A program made the position numbers and the translations under genes. Source: Acidobacteriota bacterium (lineage in GTDB: Bacteria; Acidobacteriota; Blastocatellia; Pyrinomonadales; Pyrinomonadaceae). From it: a stretch of DNA of 39,893 nucleotides. The notes below the pieces were generated by a model, which saw nothing but the letters and a program-made list of their open reading frames with translations, did not search any database and was not told where the DNA came from. The stretch lies in NCBI GenBank assembly GCA_023436495.1, contig JAEZIT010000139.1, positions 1 to 39,893 on the forward strand, given 5' to 3'. Shown piece after piece: positions 15,490 through 24,857 of this stretch (within the stretch, counting starts at the first letter, position 1; each line of letters opens with the position of its first letter).

Positions 15490-16161
15490 CTACAAATAAA
15501 AGAGACTTAGTCTCGGAAGACCGTGATCCTCTCGTAGACGCTTTATCGTCATCAGATCTAATGTTCGTTTGTAGGCTTCCGGCTCCATCGAATGCTTGAA
15601 TGCTCTTAATTGTTTCTCAATAGACTTACGAACGACATCAGCGGACGTGCCGGCCGCAAGAGTATCATCGATCACGCGGTCCAGAGCGTCGAGCGATTTC
15701 TCGAGCTTTTCAGTATCCTCTCGATCGTTCATTAACTCCGCGAGCCGGGCCAAAACCCTGTCGATCGCTGCTGAAACGTCACTTTCAACAGCTGATCGGG
15801 CATTGGTCAATTTCTCTGAGACCGCCGCAATATGCTCGGCAATGACATCGACCGAAAGTTCTTCATCATTTCCGTTGGATTCTACAGCTTCGGTCCCGGT
15901 CTGCAGTGCAGCCCACTCGGAGTATTGAGCTTCTATCTCTTCGCGGCAGTATAGAAGGCTCTTGATAGTACGCGGACGGATCGGCTGTTTGTCGAAGGTG
16001 TCGAAGACCGTTTCGATCGCGCGAATCACCACATGCATCGGAATCCCGCGGTTTTGCCAATCTTCTATAAGCGCCCAGTCGAGCGGGCTAAGAAGCAGGT
16101 TCTTGCCTCGCCGCCGCACGAAAGTTTCTTCGATCTCTGTAAAATAATTATAGTAATTCAA
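15490..16161 (-). CDS. conserved hypothetical protein
   Basis: The 223-residue protein has an N-terminal compact helical module (YFTEIEETFVRRRGKNLLLSPLDWALIEDWQNRGIPMHVVIRAIETVFD). It is followed by RPRTIKSLLYCREEIEAQYSEW, then a long acidic, probably coiled-coil C-terminal half. The first module has the WxxxGIPxxVVxxAI pattern loosely seen in DnaD-like or replication-initiator helical domains, but I cannot assign a family. It is upstream of the rRNA methyltransferase gene (26 nt apart) and probably leads that operon. Function unknown. Confidence 0.75.
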   Translation of the reverse strand: MNYYNYFTEIEETFVRRRGKNLLLSPLDWALIEDWQNRGIPMHVVIRAIETVFDTFDKQPIRPRTIKSLLYCREEIEAQYSEWAALQTGTEAVESNGNDEELSVDVIAEHIAAVSEKLTNARSAVESDVSAAIDRVLARLAELMNDREDTEKLEKSLDALDRVIDDTLAAGTSADVVRKSIEKQLRAFKHSMEPEAYKRTLDLMTIKRLREDHGLPRLSLFYL

Positions 16162-16191
16162 ATCGGTTATGGTCTGCTGATGTGCTGTTTA

Positions 16192-16197
16192 ATTATA
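16192..16197 (-). promoter_or_regulatory. possible -10 box for the hypothetical/rRNA-methyltransferase operon
   Basis: The minus strand reads TATAAT here, about 30 nt upstream of the 16161 start. No good -35 is seen; TTCGAA at 18-nt spacing is the nearest candidate. Confidence 0.35.
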
Positions 16198-16222
16198 GAC
16201 TGGAACGCGATCAATTTCGAAA

Positions 16223-16252
16223 TTGTGGCCAATGAAGCAATTGGCCTTATAT
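16223..16252 (+). promoter_or_regulatory. possible promoter with an inverted-repeat operator upstream of the mutase gene
   Basis: TTGTGG (16223-16228) and TTATAT (16247-16252) are spaced 18 nt apart, 17 nt before the mutase ATG. The spacer is almost filled by a perfect 7-bp inverted repeat (GGCCAAT at 16227-16233, ATTGGCC at 16240-16246). That is the placement expected of a repressor operator. No regulator gene is adjacent. Confidence 0.45.
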
Positions 16253-16269
16253 GCTAATCTATTGCCCAA

Positions 16270-17865
16270 ATGACTGAACGACGCGAACATTTTTTCACAT
16301 CTTCCGGAATTGAACTCCCCAACGATTTTGATCCGACGAACACTTCCGCCGTTGATTACGATTCTGACCTTGGCTCTCCGGGGTCGTTTCCCTTCACACG
16401 CGGTGTTAGGCCGAATATGTACCGCGGCCGATTTTGGACGATGCGTCAATATGCCGGATTTGCGACTGCTAAGGAATCAAATGCCCGGTATAAATACCTC
16501 CTTTCGCAGGGGACGACGGGACTAAGCGTCGCATTCGATCTGCCGACGCAGATCGGCCTGGATTCAGATGACCCGCTTTCAAAAGGTGAAGTTGGCAAAG
16601 TCGGAGTTGCGATCGACAGCCTCGAAGATATGCTAACACTTTTCGACGGCATTCCGCTTGATCGGGTTTCGACATCGATGACCATAAATGCAACTGCATC
16701 GACGCTGCTCTGCCTCTACCTCGCGGTTGCTCGACGGCAAGGTGTTTCGTTCGATAAAGTTAGCGGAACAATTCAAAATGACATACTAAAGGAATATATC
16801 GCGCGCGGCACATATATTTATCCGCCGAAACCCAGCCTGCGGTTGATAACCGATACATTCGAATTTTGTGCGTCTGAGGTCCCTAATTGGAATACTATCT
16901 CTGTTTCGGGTTATCACATTCGTGAGGCTGGATCTACGGCTGCCCAGGAAATCGCGTTTACTCTTGCGGATGGCATCTGTTATGTTCAGGCCGCTATTGA
17001 TTCGGGGCTGGATATAGATGAATTCGCGCCGCGGCTATCTTTCTTCTTCAACGCGCACAACAATCTGATCGAAGAGATCGCAAAATTCCGGGCGGCCCGC
17101 CGCTTGTGGGCACGTATTATGCGTGATCGGTTTAACGCGCGAGACCCGCGTTCACATATGCTTCGATTCCATACGCAGACGGCCGGATCCACCCTAACGG
17201 CTCAGCAGCCAGAGGTCAATGTCGTTCGCACTACTATTCAGGCTCTAGCAGCCGTATTAGGCGGAACACAGAGCCTGCATACCAATTCCATGGATGAAGC
17301 TCTGTCTTTGCCTACCGAACAAGCCGCAACGCTTGCTCTTCGAACTCAGCAGGTCATCGCATACGAATCCGGCGTTGCCGATACTGTCGATCCCTTTGCC
17401 GGGAGCTATGCCATCGAGGAGATGACGACACAACTGGAACGAAAGGCAGTTGAGTATATAGAAAAGATCGATGCAATGGGCGGAATGCTCGATGCTATTG
17501 AAAGCGGCTATATTCAACGTGAGATCCAGGAAGCCGCATACGAATATCAACGTGCGGTGGAGCGTCAGGACGCAATAGTTGTCGGTGTCAATAAATTCCG
17601 TGTGGACGAAGAAACGTCCATCCCTATTCTTAAGGTCGATGAGAGAATCGAACGTGAGCAGGTAGAAAGGCTACGAGCGGTGCGCGATAGGCGTGACGCA
17701 GATAAGGCTGCGAAAGCGATCGAATCGCTCGCTGCTGCTGCGAGCGGCTCCGAGAATCTCCTCCCACGGATCCTTGAAGCAGTCGAAAGTGATGTCACCG
17801 TAGGAGAGATCTCCGGAACGCTCAGACAAGTATGGGGAGAATATCAGGAAGCATTGACTGTTTGA
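16270..17865 (+). CDS. methylmalonyl-CoA mutase, catalytic (large) subunit
   Basis: This adenosylcobalamin-dependent isomerase interconverts (R)-methylmalonyl-CoA and succinyl-CoA. The 531-residue protein is the TIM-barrel part only. Marks include the substrate-binding FWTMRQYAGFATAKESNARYKYLLSQGTTGLSVAFDLPTQIGLDSD, ISVSGYHIREAGSTAAQE, HTQTAGSTLTAQQPEVNVVRTTIQALAAVLGGTQSLHTNSMDEAL and GVADTVDPFAGSY. The C-terminal B12-binding domain (DxHxxG) is absent, so a separate small subunit must exist outside the window. The tyrosine in RQYAGF fits methylmalonyl-CoA mutase; isobutyryl-CoA mutase has Phe there. The presence of meaB and mce in this window supports the same reading. The stop at 17865 is 2 nt from the convergent TolC stop. 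Confidence 0.92.
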   Translation: MTERREHFFTSSGIELPNDFDPTNTSAVDYDSDLGSPGSFPFTRGVRPNMYRGRFWTMRQYAGFATAKESNARYKYLLSQGTTGLSVAFDLPTQIGLDSDDPLSKGEVGKVGVAIDSLEDMLTLFDGIPLDRVSTSMTINATASTLLCLYLAVARRQGVSFDKVSGTIQNDILKEYIARGTYIYPPKPSLRLITDTFEFCASEVPNWNTISVSGYHIREAGSTAAQEIAFTLADGICYVQAAIDSGLDIDEFAPRLSFFFNAHNNLIEEIAKFRAARRLWARIMRDRFNARDPRSHMLRFHTQTAGSTLTAQQPEVNVVRTTIQALAAVLGGTQSLHTNSMDEALSLPTEQAATLALRTQQVIAYESGVADTVDPFAGSYAIEEMTTQLERKAVEYIEKIDAMGGMLDAIESGYIQREIQEAAYEYQRAVERQDAIVVGVNKFRVDEETSIPILKVDERIEREQVERLRAVRDRRDADKAAKAIESLAAAASGSENLLPRILEAVESDVTVGEISGTLRQVWGEYQEALTV

Positions 17866-17866
17866 T

Positions 17867-19705
17867 CTATTTTCCGCCGCTGGTCTCAAACAGATTCTTT
17901 GAAAGCGTCGTTCGCCCTGATTTCGGCTTGAATAGCGTTCCGCGGTCGGACACGCTCACATTATTCGCCGACAAAGTCGTACCCGTCGCTCGCTGAAACT
18001 CCGAAATTGCCTTATTTAAGTCAGTCTGTGCCTGCAGTTCTCTTCCGCGTGCGGCCAACAATTCGGTCTGGCGCTGCATTACAAGATAAAACGTCGTCGT
18101 GCCGGCACGGAATTGTCGCTGTTCGCTTTCAAAAAGTTGTTCAGCAGACGTTCGTGCTGCGATAGCGGCGGACAAGCGTGCTTCGGATGAACGCAGGGCT
18201 TGAATTGAATTTCGCACTTCGGCCTCGATCACCTGCTCGGTCTGCGCCCGCTGGTTTCCGATACGCTCTGCTTCCACCAACGAACGGCCGAGATTCGCTT
18301 TTGCCGTCGTATTGCCCCAAGGCAGCGATATCGACACCCCAACACGATAGGTCGGATAATCGATGGCCGCCAGATTCCCGAGCGAGTTTATATAACCTCC
18401 GACCAGATTGGGCGGCACACGGCTGAGGCCTGTTTGCGGATTGATCGCAGCCGGCGTCTCGGTCCCGGCCAGGCCGGAACTTGTAAATGAACCGACAAGG
18501 TCGATCTGCGGTTTGGTCTGGTCCTTGAAATACCTTTGGTCTATCTGATTGATCTCGGCGCTGGTTTCGAGCTGAGTTATCTCGGGCCGATTCTTTAATG
18601 CCTCGCCGACAGCGACTTCCAGTCCGATCCTCGGTGCTTCGAGGGATATCGGTGACACCGGCGTGATAGGCCTCGACCAAACGTCCGAATATCTATCTGG
18701 CAGCATTAAAGTCTTAAGCTGATTCTCGGCACGCGTAACATCTTCTTGGGCCGTGTAAACATTTTGCTCGAATGTCGTTATCTGAGCATTGGCGGCAACT
18801 ACGTCGATCGGAGCCAAGACGCCTCTGTCGACCTGGCGCTGGTTGCTTTCGAGCTGAGTTCTGGCCTGCCTCACGGCATCGATCTGAACCTGCAAGTTGC
18901 GGAGCGAGAAAACGAGATTCCAGTAGGCCTGTTCTACCAACGCTATGACGTCGATGGCCCGCTGCCGGAACTGAGCATCCGAAAGGCTTAGATTCTTACG
19001 TGCGATCTCGATCTGCCGTCGATTGTTGTCGAATCTAAAATTTCGAAACAGCGGCTGAGTGTAAGAAAAGTTCAGCGAAGTCGGGAATTGCGGATTCAGG
19101 AATGAATTGGTGTTACTGGTCGTACTTCGCGTCGAATCGAAGCGGGCTGAATATTCGCCGCCGTACCACGGCGCAAAACCGTTTACACCGGCGCTGCCGA
19201 AATATCGAGTTTGAGTTACGGCTCCATTGACCGCGCCGCCGATGGCAGACGCCGTCGGTGTGGTCACGCTTTCGTAATAGCTTTCCGAACCGATCAGCGG
19301 GTCATAAACCCCTCGAGCTCCCCGGAGGTTGAATTCGGCTATACGAACGTCATTGCGCGAAGCATCGATGTCGTTATTGTTCTGCAACGCCATTTCGATC
19401 GCGTCATCAAGCGACAGCGGCATCTGATTTGAGACATCTACGCCGATCCTGTCCGAACTCGGGAGCGGGCGAACAGGTGCCTTAAAATCTGGCGCTACAG
19501 GCGGTGGCTCGGCCGGCAGTTCTGCAGCGGGAATTCCTGGCGGCGGGGTCGGCGATGGCTGCACAACAGGGGCCGTTGGCTGCACCTCCGGTGTTGCCGC
19601 AGGCTCTTGGCCGTTGGCGTTTATTCCCAACCCAATAACAAGACCCAACACTGCAAAAATCGCAGGTTGTGAGGCACCGAAAATTCTAGATCCAATAATG
19701 CTCAT
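17867..19705 (-). CDS. TolC-family outer-membrane efflux channel
   Basis: The 612-residue protein has a signal sequence (hydrophobic about 13-31, ending NANGQ) and a proline-rich linker (about 35-78). Two OEP/TolC repeats of coiled-coil and beta segments follow. Typical pieces are LSLDDAIEMALQNNNDIDASRNDVRIAEFNLRGARG, NFSYTQPLFRNF, the VEQAYWNLVFSLRNLQVQIDAVRQARTQLESNQRQVDRGVLAPIDVVAANAQI helices and GVSISLPWGNTTAKANLGRSLVEAERIGNQRAQTEQVIEAEVRNSIQAL. It would form the trimeric exit duct for the pump encoded just upstream. It is the last gene of the three-gene efflux operon. Confidence 0.92.
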   Translation of the reverse strand: MSIIGSRIFGASQPAIFAVLGLVIGLGINANGQEPAATPEVQPTAPVVQPSPTPPPGIPAAELPAEPPPVAPDFKAPVRPLPSSDRIGVDVSNQMPLSLDDAIEMALQNNNDIDASRNDVRIAEFNLRGARGVYDPLIGSESYYESVTTPTASAIGGAVNGAVTQTRYFGSAGVNGFAPWYGGEYSARFDSTRSTTSNTNSFLNPQFPTSLNFSYTQPLFRNFRFDNNRRQIEIARKNLSLSDAQFRQRAIDVIALVEQAYWNLVFSLRNLQVQIDAVRQARTQLESNQRQVDRGVLAPIDVVAANAQITTFEQNVYTAQEDVTRAENQLKTLMLPDRYSDVWSRPITPVSPISLEAPRIGLEVAVGEALKNRPEITQLETSAEINQIDQRYFKDQTKPQIDLVGSFTSSGLAGTETPAAINPQTGLSRVPPNLVGGYINSLGNLAAIDYPTYRVGVSISLPWGNTTAKANLGRSLVEAERIGNQRAQTEQVIEAEVRNSIQALRSSEARLSAAIAARTSAEQLFESEQRQFRAGTTTFYLVMQRQTELLAARGRELQAQTDLNKAISEFQRATGTTLSANNVSVSDRGTLFKPKSGRTTLSKNLFETSGGK

Positions 19706-19706
19706 C

Positions 19707-22700
19707 TTACTTTCCGCCCGAAGCTGTTTCCGGAAGGTCGTCGTCGTCCCGAACCGGCTTCGATGTTCTGAATATTCCCGTCAAACGATCGAATGCGGGT
19801 TTGAGCACGCCGGTTTTGAACTTTTCAACCCTTGCCCCTGCTCCACGCATGATGGTCGACTCTGCCGCGTCATCGAATAACGAATAAAAGACCGGTACCG
19901 CAAGCAATGTCAGGAGCAAACAGAGCGACTGGCCGCCAACTACAAGAATGCCGATCGATCGATTAGTAGCAGCGCCGGCACCACTTCCAAGGGTCAGCGG
20001 TATCATTCCCGCCACCAGAGCTATCGTCGTCATCAGAATCGGACGAAGCCTGTCCCGGTTCGCCTGAATGATCGCGTCATAACGGTTCATCCCGCGCGAG
20101 CGAAGCGTGTTGGTATGGTCGATCTGCAGGATCGCATTCTTCTTGACAATACCGAATAGCAGCAATATACCCAGTGCAGAGAATATATTTAATGTTTGCC
20201 CGGCTATCGCTGTCGAGATCAGGGCAAACGGGATCGATAGCGGCAGCGAGATAAGGATCGTCACCGGGTGAATGAAAGATTCGAATTGCGCGGCAAGGAT
20301 CAGGTACATGAACACGAAAGAAAGTAAGAATGCATATAAGAACGCATCGTATGCACGGTTTAGTTCCTTTGATGTTCCTGTAACACCGGTCAGATATTCA
20401 GCCGGCATATTCAATTCTGCCGCGTACTGTTCAAGCCGTGCAAGAGCGTCCGATTCCGAAGAGTTCGGCGGAAGGCTCGCGGATACAGTTACTTGGCGAA
20501 GCCTGTTCAGGCGGCTGATCGATGATGGACTGAGCCCTTCTTCGATCGTGACCAACCGGTCCAGGCCGACGGGCTGGCCGATCGACGAAGCGACGGTAAA
20601 CCACGGCAAATAGCTGCGGTCGCGTCGGAACCGTTCGTCCGCTTGAACGACAACGTCGTATTGTTCCGAGCCTTCGCTGAAAGTCGAGATCTTCTGGCCG
20701 GCTGAAAATATGTTCAGCGCCTGTGCAACGTCCCCGGCGCGAACGCCCATGTCCGCTGCTTTCGTCCTGTCGATCTTGACTTGGATCTCGGGGGTTCCGA
20801 CCTCGATCGACGAATCCGGATCTCGGAAGATGGGATCTTCCTTCATTCGCTCGACCAGAGCGTTTGCGTAGACCCCAAGCTGCTCCATATCGGGGCCGGC
20901 GATATAAAGTCCGACTCCCGATCCCCCGCGGCCTAAGCCGATGCTGCCGGCGATAGACGACGACGCCGAAACCGACACCTGGTAATCCTTATTCGAATAT
21001 TTACGAGCGATCTGCCGCGTCTGATTTATAAGTTCGGACTGTGATTTATCCCGTTCGGACACCGGAACAAGGCTAACGTTAATGAACCCATTATTAGGCC
21101 CTGATCCTCTTCCAAAGCCGGCAAGCACCAGCGTATTTCTCACGCCGGGGACCTGTTCGCGTATGTCACGTGCGATCCGATCAAGGATCGATTGCGTCGC
21201 AGAAAGTGACGTTCCCTGTGGCCCGCGCAGATTCACCTGATACAGCGACTCGTCCTCATCTGGTAAAAACGCCATCCCAACATATTTGAAGAGAGGATAA
21301 ATGGACGCAACCGTGATAAGACAGATCAAGACGATCACCCAGCGAAAGCGCATGGATAGCTTTAGCAGCCAGGTATACGTTCCGTCCACACGTTTGTAGA
21401 ACCAATTCTCTTTTGAATCGTGTGATTCAGGCGACGCGTTGACTTCACGATCATCGTCCGCTCCGATCGCCGTTTCGTCGTAATCAATCCCTTCCGACTG
21501 CGGCATTTCATCCGACTTACGTTTCGGCTTAATCCAGCGAGCGGCAAGCATCGGCGTAAGCGTGAACGAAACTATCAGCGAGATCGCGATCGCGGCGGCG
21601 GCCGTCAGGCCAAAGCTTGACATAAAACGGCCAACGATCCCGGTCATGAATCCAACCGGGATGAAAACGGCGAGCAATGACAGCGTCGTCGCCAAAACCG
21701 CCAGACCGATCTCTCGTGTACCTTCGATCGCGGCTTGGAACGGATTCATCCCCTTTTCCTCGACGAACCGATAAATATTCTCCAGCACCACGATGGCGTC
21801 GTCGATAACAATACCGACCATCAGAGTGAGTGCCAGCATTGTCATTTGGTTGAGTGAATATCCGAAAGCAGCGATGGCAGCGAAAGCGCCAATGATCGAA
21901 ATAGGGATCGCCAGAGCAGCAATGATGGTCGACCTGAAGTTCCAAAGGAAAAGATAAACGATAATAGCGGCAAACAACCCGCCAAGTACCAAATGTTCTT
22001 CGATCGCCGTGAGGCTGTTCTGAATAAATTCAGACTGGTCGCGGATAACGGCGACCTTCATATCCGAAGGCAGGTTCGGGACGATCTCGGCCATGCGAGC
22101 TTTGACGCCGTTGATCACCGCGATGGTATTTGCGCCAGCCTGCTTTCTCACGGCCAGCGACACGGATTGAACGCCGTCGAGCGAAGCCGCCGATGAAGGA
22201 TCCGCTCCGCCCTCTTCCACCCGGCCGATATCGCTTATTTTTACCTGATATCCATTGCGGTTTGCGACAACTATGTCGCTAAATTCTGAAACCTCGTTGA
22301 GCTTGCTGATCGTTCGCAGGCCTAAAGTCTTAGCACCTTCGATCAGATTTCCGCCAGGCATTTCTTGGTTCTGCGATCGAACCGCGTTCGTAACGTCCGT
22401 TGCCGAGAGGCCATAAGCCCTCATTCTCTCAGGGTTTACGAAGATCTTGATCTGGCGCTGGCGAGCCCCGTAAAGAAAAACTTCACCCACACCGTCTGCC
22501 GATTCGATCCTCTTTTGGATCAGGTTCTCGACCTGCATAGTGAGGTCGATCACGTTTCTCGGGGCACTGATGGAATACTGAAGAACAGGCTGCGAGTCGG
22601 GATCGGACTTCTGGGCGACCGGCGGGTCAGCCGTCTCAGGCAAACGGTTGACGACCGTACTTAACTTCTGCTGGATCTCGTTAAATGCCTGGTCCGGGTT

Positions 22701-23000
22701 CTTGTCGAGGTTAAACGTAAGGGTTACGTTGGAGCTTCCCCGTGACGAGGTCGACCGCATCTCTTCGACGCCGGGTACCGTATTAAGCGCTCCTTCGATA
22801 ATATCGGTGATCTCGGATTCGATCTCAGCCGGAGCAGCACCCGGATTACTGGTTCGGATCGAAACGGTGGGCAGGTCGATCTTGGGGAACCTGTCAACGC
22901 CGAGGGTAAAGAAACTGAACCCCCCTACAACGGTAATGAATAAAACGATTACCGTGGCAAACACCGGTCGGTGAACACAAATTTCGGCTAACCATTGCAT
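19707..23000 (-). CDS. RND efflux pump permease (HAE1/AcrB type)
   Basis: This is the inner-membrane proton-driven pump of a tripartite exporter. The 1097-residue protein starts MQWLAEICVHRPVFATVIVLFITVVGGFSFFTLGVDRFPKIDLPTVSIRT. It has the twin TM blocks and porter domains of AcrB, with TM4 bearing the proton-relay aspartates in GIVIDDAIVVLENIYRFVEEKG. LPDEDESLYQVNLRGPQGTS and the C-terminal MTTIALVAGMIPLTLGSGAGAATNRSIGILVVGG are also present. An acidic insert (about 500-545) lies in the central cytoplasmic loop. ATG 23000 is chosen over TTG 23024 because GGAG lies 11 nt upstream and the protein then begins at the conserved terminus. Exported compounds cannot be predicted. Confidence 0.95.
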   Translation of the reverse strand: MQWLAEICVHRPVFATVIVLFITVVGGFSFFTLGVDRFPKIDLPTVSIRTSNPGAAPAEIESEITDIIEGALNTVPGVEEMRSTSSRGSSNVTLTFNLDKNPDQAFNEIQQKLSTVVNRLPETADPPVAQKSDPDSQPVLQYSISAPRNVIDLTMQVENLIQKRIESADGVGEVFLYGARQRQIKIFVNPERMRAYGLSATDVTNAVRSQNQEMPGGNLIEGAKTLGLRTISKLNEVSEFSDIVVANRNGYQVKISDIGRVEEGGADPSSAASLDGVQSVSLAVRKQAGANTIAVINGVKARMAEIVPNLPSDMKVAVIRDQSEFIQNSLTAIEEHLVLGGLFAAIIVYLFLWNFRSTIIAALAIPISIIGAFAAIAAFGYSLNQMTMLALTLMVGIVIDDAIVVLENIYRFVEEKGMNPFQAAIEGTREIGLAVLATTLSLLAVFIPVGFMTGIVGRFMSSFGLTAAAAIAISLIVSFTLTPMLAARWIKPKRKSDEMPQSEGIDYDETAIGADDDREVNASPESHDSKENWFYKRVDGTYTWLLKLSMRFRWVIVLICLITVASIYPLFKYVGMAFLPDEDESLYQVNLRGPQGTSLSATQSILDRIARDIREQVPGVRNTLVLAGFGRGSGPNNGFINVSLVPVSERDKSQSELINQTRQIARKYSNKDYQVSVSASSSIAGSIGLGRGGSGVGLYIAGPDMEQLGVYANALVERMKEDPIFRDPDSSIEVGTPEIQVKIDRTKAADMGVRAGDVAQALNIFSAGQKISTFSEGSEQYDVVVQADERFRRDRSYLPWFTVASSIGQPVGLDRLVTIEEGLSPSSISRLNRLRQVTVSASLPPNSSESDALARLEQYAAELNMPAEYLTGVTGTSKELNRAYDAFLYAFLLSFVFMYLILAAQFESFIHPVTILISLPLSIPFALISTAIAGQTLNIFSALGILLLFGIVKKNAILQIDHTNTLRSRGMNRYDAIIQANRDRLRPILMTTIALVAGMIPLTLGSGAGAATNRSIGILVVGGQSLCLLLTLLAVPVFYSLFDDAAESTIMRGAGARVEKFKTGVLKPAFDRLTGIFRTSKPVRDDDDLPETASGGK

Positions 23001-23033
23001 AGATTCGTTATCTCCGCGGACCAATAACCCGCA

Positions 23034-24314
23034 TTAAGCGGCCACTTTTGCTCCTTCGTAGAGCTGGTCGAGATTACTTGTAGCGACCACTTCGTCCGCG
23101 TTTACCCCGGACAAGATCTGAACCATGTCTCCTTCCTCAACTCCAAGCTGTACAACCCGCAGCTTTGCAATGCCGTCGACGATCACAAAGACCCTGAAAG
23201 CCTGCGTGCTCTGGTCGTTATAAACGGCCGACTTTGGTACGAAGACCGCCTTGCTCCCGCCTTCTTTGTTAATTCTCACGGTGGCAAACATGCCGGTCCT
23301 AAGTGCGTTGTCACCGTTCTCGATCGAAGCTTCTACGATCGCCGACCTGGACGTAGGGTCAATTGCCGGATTAACCGCAGAAACGGTCCCGGCAAAGTTC
23401 CGGTCCTTATAAGCCTCAACCGCGATGGAAACGCCGCGGCCTACTGAAACATACGGAACATCGGCCTCAGCGACTTGTATCTGGATCTTGATCGGATTGG
23501 TTCTGAGAATCGTCGCAACGATCGAAGCAGATGATACGTACTCGCCCACAGCCACCGGCCGGTCGCTTACGAATCCGGAAAACGGCGCCCTTATTACAGT
23601 GTCGGCAAGTGCCTGTTCTGCGATACCAACTTGTGTCCGAGCCGCTTCAACCGATGCCTCGGCACTCCGTATCGCCTGGTTATTCTGCTTTGCGGCATTA
23701 ACAGCGGCGTCGAGCTGTTGTTTCGCATTGTTCAGCCGCGCACGAGCAGTGTCCCTCTGCGTGCGCCACTGCTCGTATGTGATCATCGCAACATCGCCGG
23801 ATTCTACAAGTTCCCGGTAACGCTTCTCGTTCGCCTCCGCTTGCCTTAGTTCGGCAGCGACCTGTTCGTAATTCGCATTGGCGGCGCGCACTTCCGGAAT
23901 TGACGACGCATTGAATGTTCCATTCGGAGACAACCCGAGCCGGGCTTCGGCCTGCCTGACACCCGCGACGGCTTGCTTTACGGCCGCCTGGGCGGTGGCG
24001 AGCTGCAGCCGCGCGTCACGATCGTCGATCTTGGCAAGCACGCTGCCTTGGGAGATGAACTGGCCGACCTCTACCGAGACGTTGGAGATCTTTCCGGCCA
24101 CCTTCGGAGCCACGTTGGACCTTTCGTCGGCTACAAGGCTTCCCGTCGCCTGGATAGCAGCGGCAACATCACGCGACTCCGCCGTCGCCACAGTAACCGC
24201 GATAGATGGTGCGGACGCAGCGTCCACCTCCGGCCTGTCGCCGGCGGACTGCGTTGATCGGCATCCCAAGGCCGCAGTGACGAATAAAACCGCCGCAACG
24301 AGTCTCAGATTCAT
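23034..24314 (-). CDS. RND efflux periplasmic adaptor (MFP/HlyD family) lipoprotein
   Basis: The 426-residue membrane-fusion protein links the pump to TolC. It begins with a lipoprotein signal (MNLRLVAAVLFVTAALGC, lipobox ALGC). A biotinyl-lipoyl half (VAPKVAGKISNVSVEVGQFISQGSVLAKIDDRDA) and a long alpha-hairpin rich in A/Q/E follow. The second lipoyl half is ADTVIRAPFSGFVSDRPVAVGEYVSSAS, and beta-barrel segments end the protein. ATG 24314 is chosen because it gives the standard lipoprotein signal. An ATG at 24344 in the same frame would add ten residues. It is the first gene of the operon, 33 nt before the permease. Confidence 0.92.
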   Translation of the reverse strand: MNLRLVAAVLFVTAALGCRSTQSAGDRPEVDAASAPSIAVTVATAESRDVAAAIQATGSLVADERSNVAPKVAGKISNVSVEVGQFISQGSVLAKIDDRDARLQLATAQAAVKQAVAGVRQAEARLGLSPNGTFNASSIPEVRAANANYEQVAAELRQAEANEKRYRELVESGDVAMITYEQWRTQRDTARARLNNAKQQLDAAVNAAKQNNQAIRSAEASVEAARTQVGIAEQALADTVIRAPFSGFVSDRPVAVGEYVSSASIVATILRTNPIKIQIQVAEADVPYVSVGRGVSIAVEAYKDRNFAGTVSAVNPAIDPTSRSAIVEASIENGDNALRTGMFATVRINKEGGSKAVFVPKSAVYNDQSTQAFRVFVIVDGIAKLRVVQLGVEEGDMVQILSGVNADEVVATSNLDQLYEGAKVAA

Positions 24315-24465
24315 ATATTTAGTTATAAAAGCCACGGAACCCATAAGATATTGTAAGATGTTAATCTTATATCACTTAGTTTCATGAGTTAAGACAGCTA
24401 TTGTAAATTTTTGTAAATGATCCTGAGGCGCGATATCATACAAACCGGGCTCAAACATGGGCCCG

Positions 24466-24495
24466 ATGCACGACGTTATGTTCGTCGACGTGCAT
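24466..24495. promoter_or_regulatory. inverted repeat upstream of the rhodanese gene
   Basis: ATGCACG (24466-24472) and CGTGCAT (24489-24495) form a perfect 7-bp inverted repeat, extendable past one mismatch. It lies 30 nt before the rhodanese start, in the 210-nt gap shared with the divergent efflux operon. It could be an operator or the 5' end of the transcript; nothing more can be said. Confidence 0.4.
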
Positions 24496-24524
24496 AATTG
24501 ATGCCATAATACGAAAGGAAATTG

Positions 24525-24857
24525 ATGTCATTAAATATGAGTGAAATCACAGCGGAAGAACTAAGGGCAGAGCTGGAGGCGGGCAAGGATATTCAGCTGA
24601 TCGATGTCCGACAGCCGGATGAACATGCATTTGCTAAAATTGCCGGCGCCAAGTTAATACCTTTGGGCGAGATAGTCTCCCGAATGGGCGAGATCGACGA
24701 GAACCGCGAAACGGTTATCCATTGCAAGATGGGCGGCCGGAGCGCAAAGGCGATCGAGGCGCTTCGGCAGGCAGGATATAAAGGCGAGCTGAAGAATCTC
24801 AGAGGCGGAATAACAGCCTGGTCGAATGAGGTCGACCCGAAAGTTCCCAAGTATTAA
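24525..24857 (+). CDS. single-domain rhodanese-like protein
   Basis: This 110-residue rhodanese domain has IQLIDVRQPDEHAFAKIAGAKLIPLGEI and the active-site loop HCKMGGRS with catalytic Cys67. LRGGITAWSNEVDP follows. Proteins of this size (GlpE/PspE-like) carry persulfide sulfur between donors and acceptors in the cytosol; there is no signal peptide. AAAGGA lies at a good distance from ATG 24525, which is preferred to TTG 24522. It is convergent with the ferredoxin-like gene, and the two stops overlap in TTAA at 24854-24857. Thiol-redox proteins encoded just beyond suggest a sulfur-trafficking context. Confidence 0.92.
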   Translation: MSLNMSEITAEELRAELEAGKDIQLIDVRQPDEHAFAKIAGAKLIPLGEIVSRMGEIDENRETVIHCKMGGRSAKAIEALRQAGYKGELKNLRGGITAWSNEVDPKVPKY

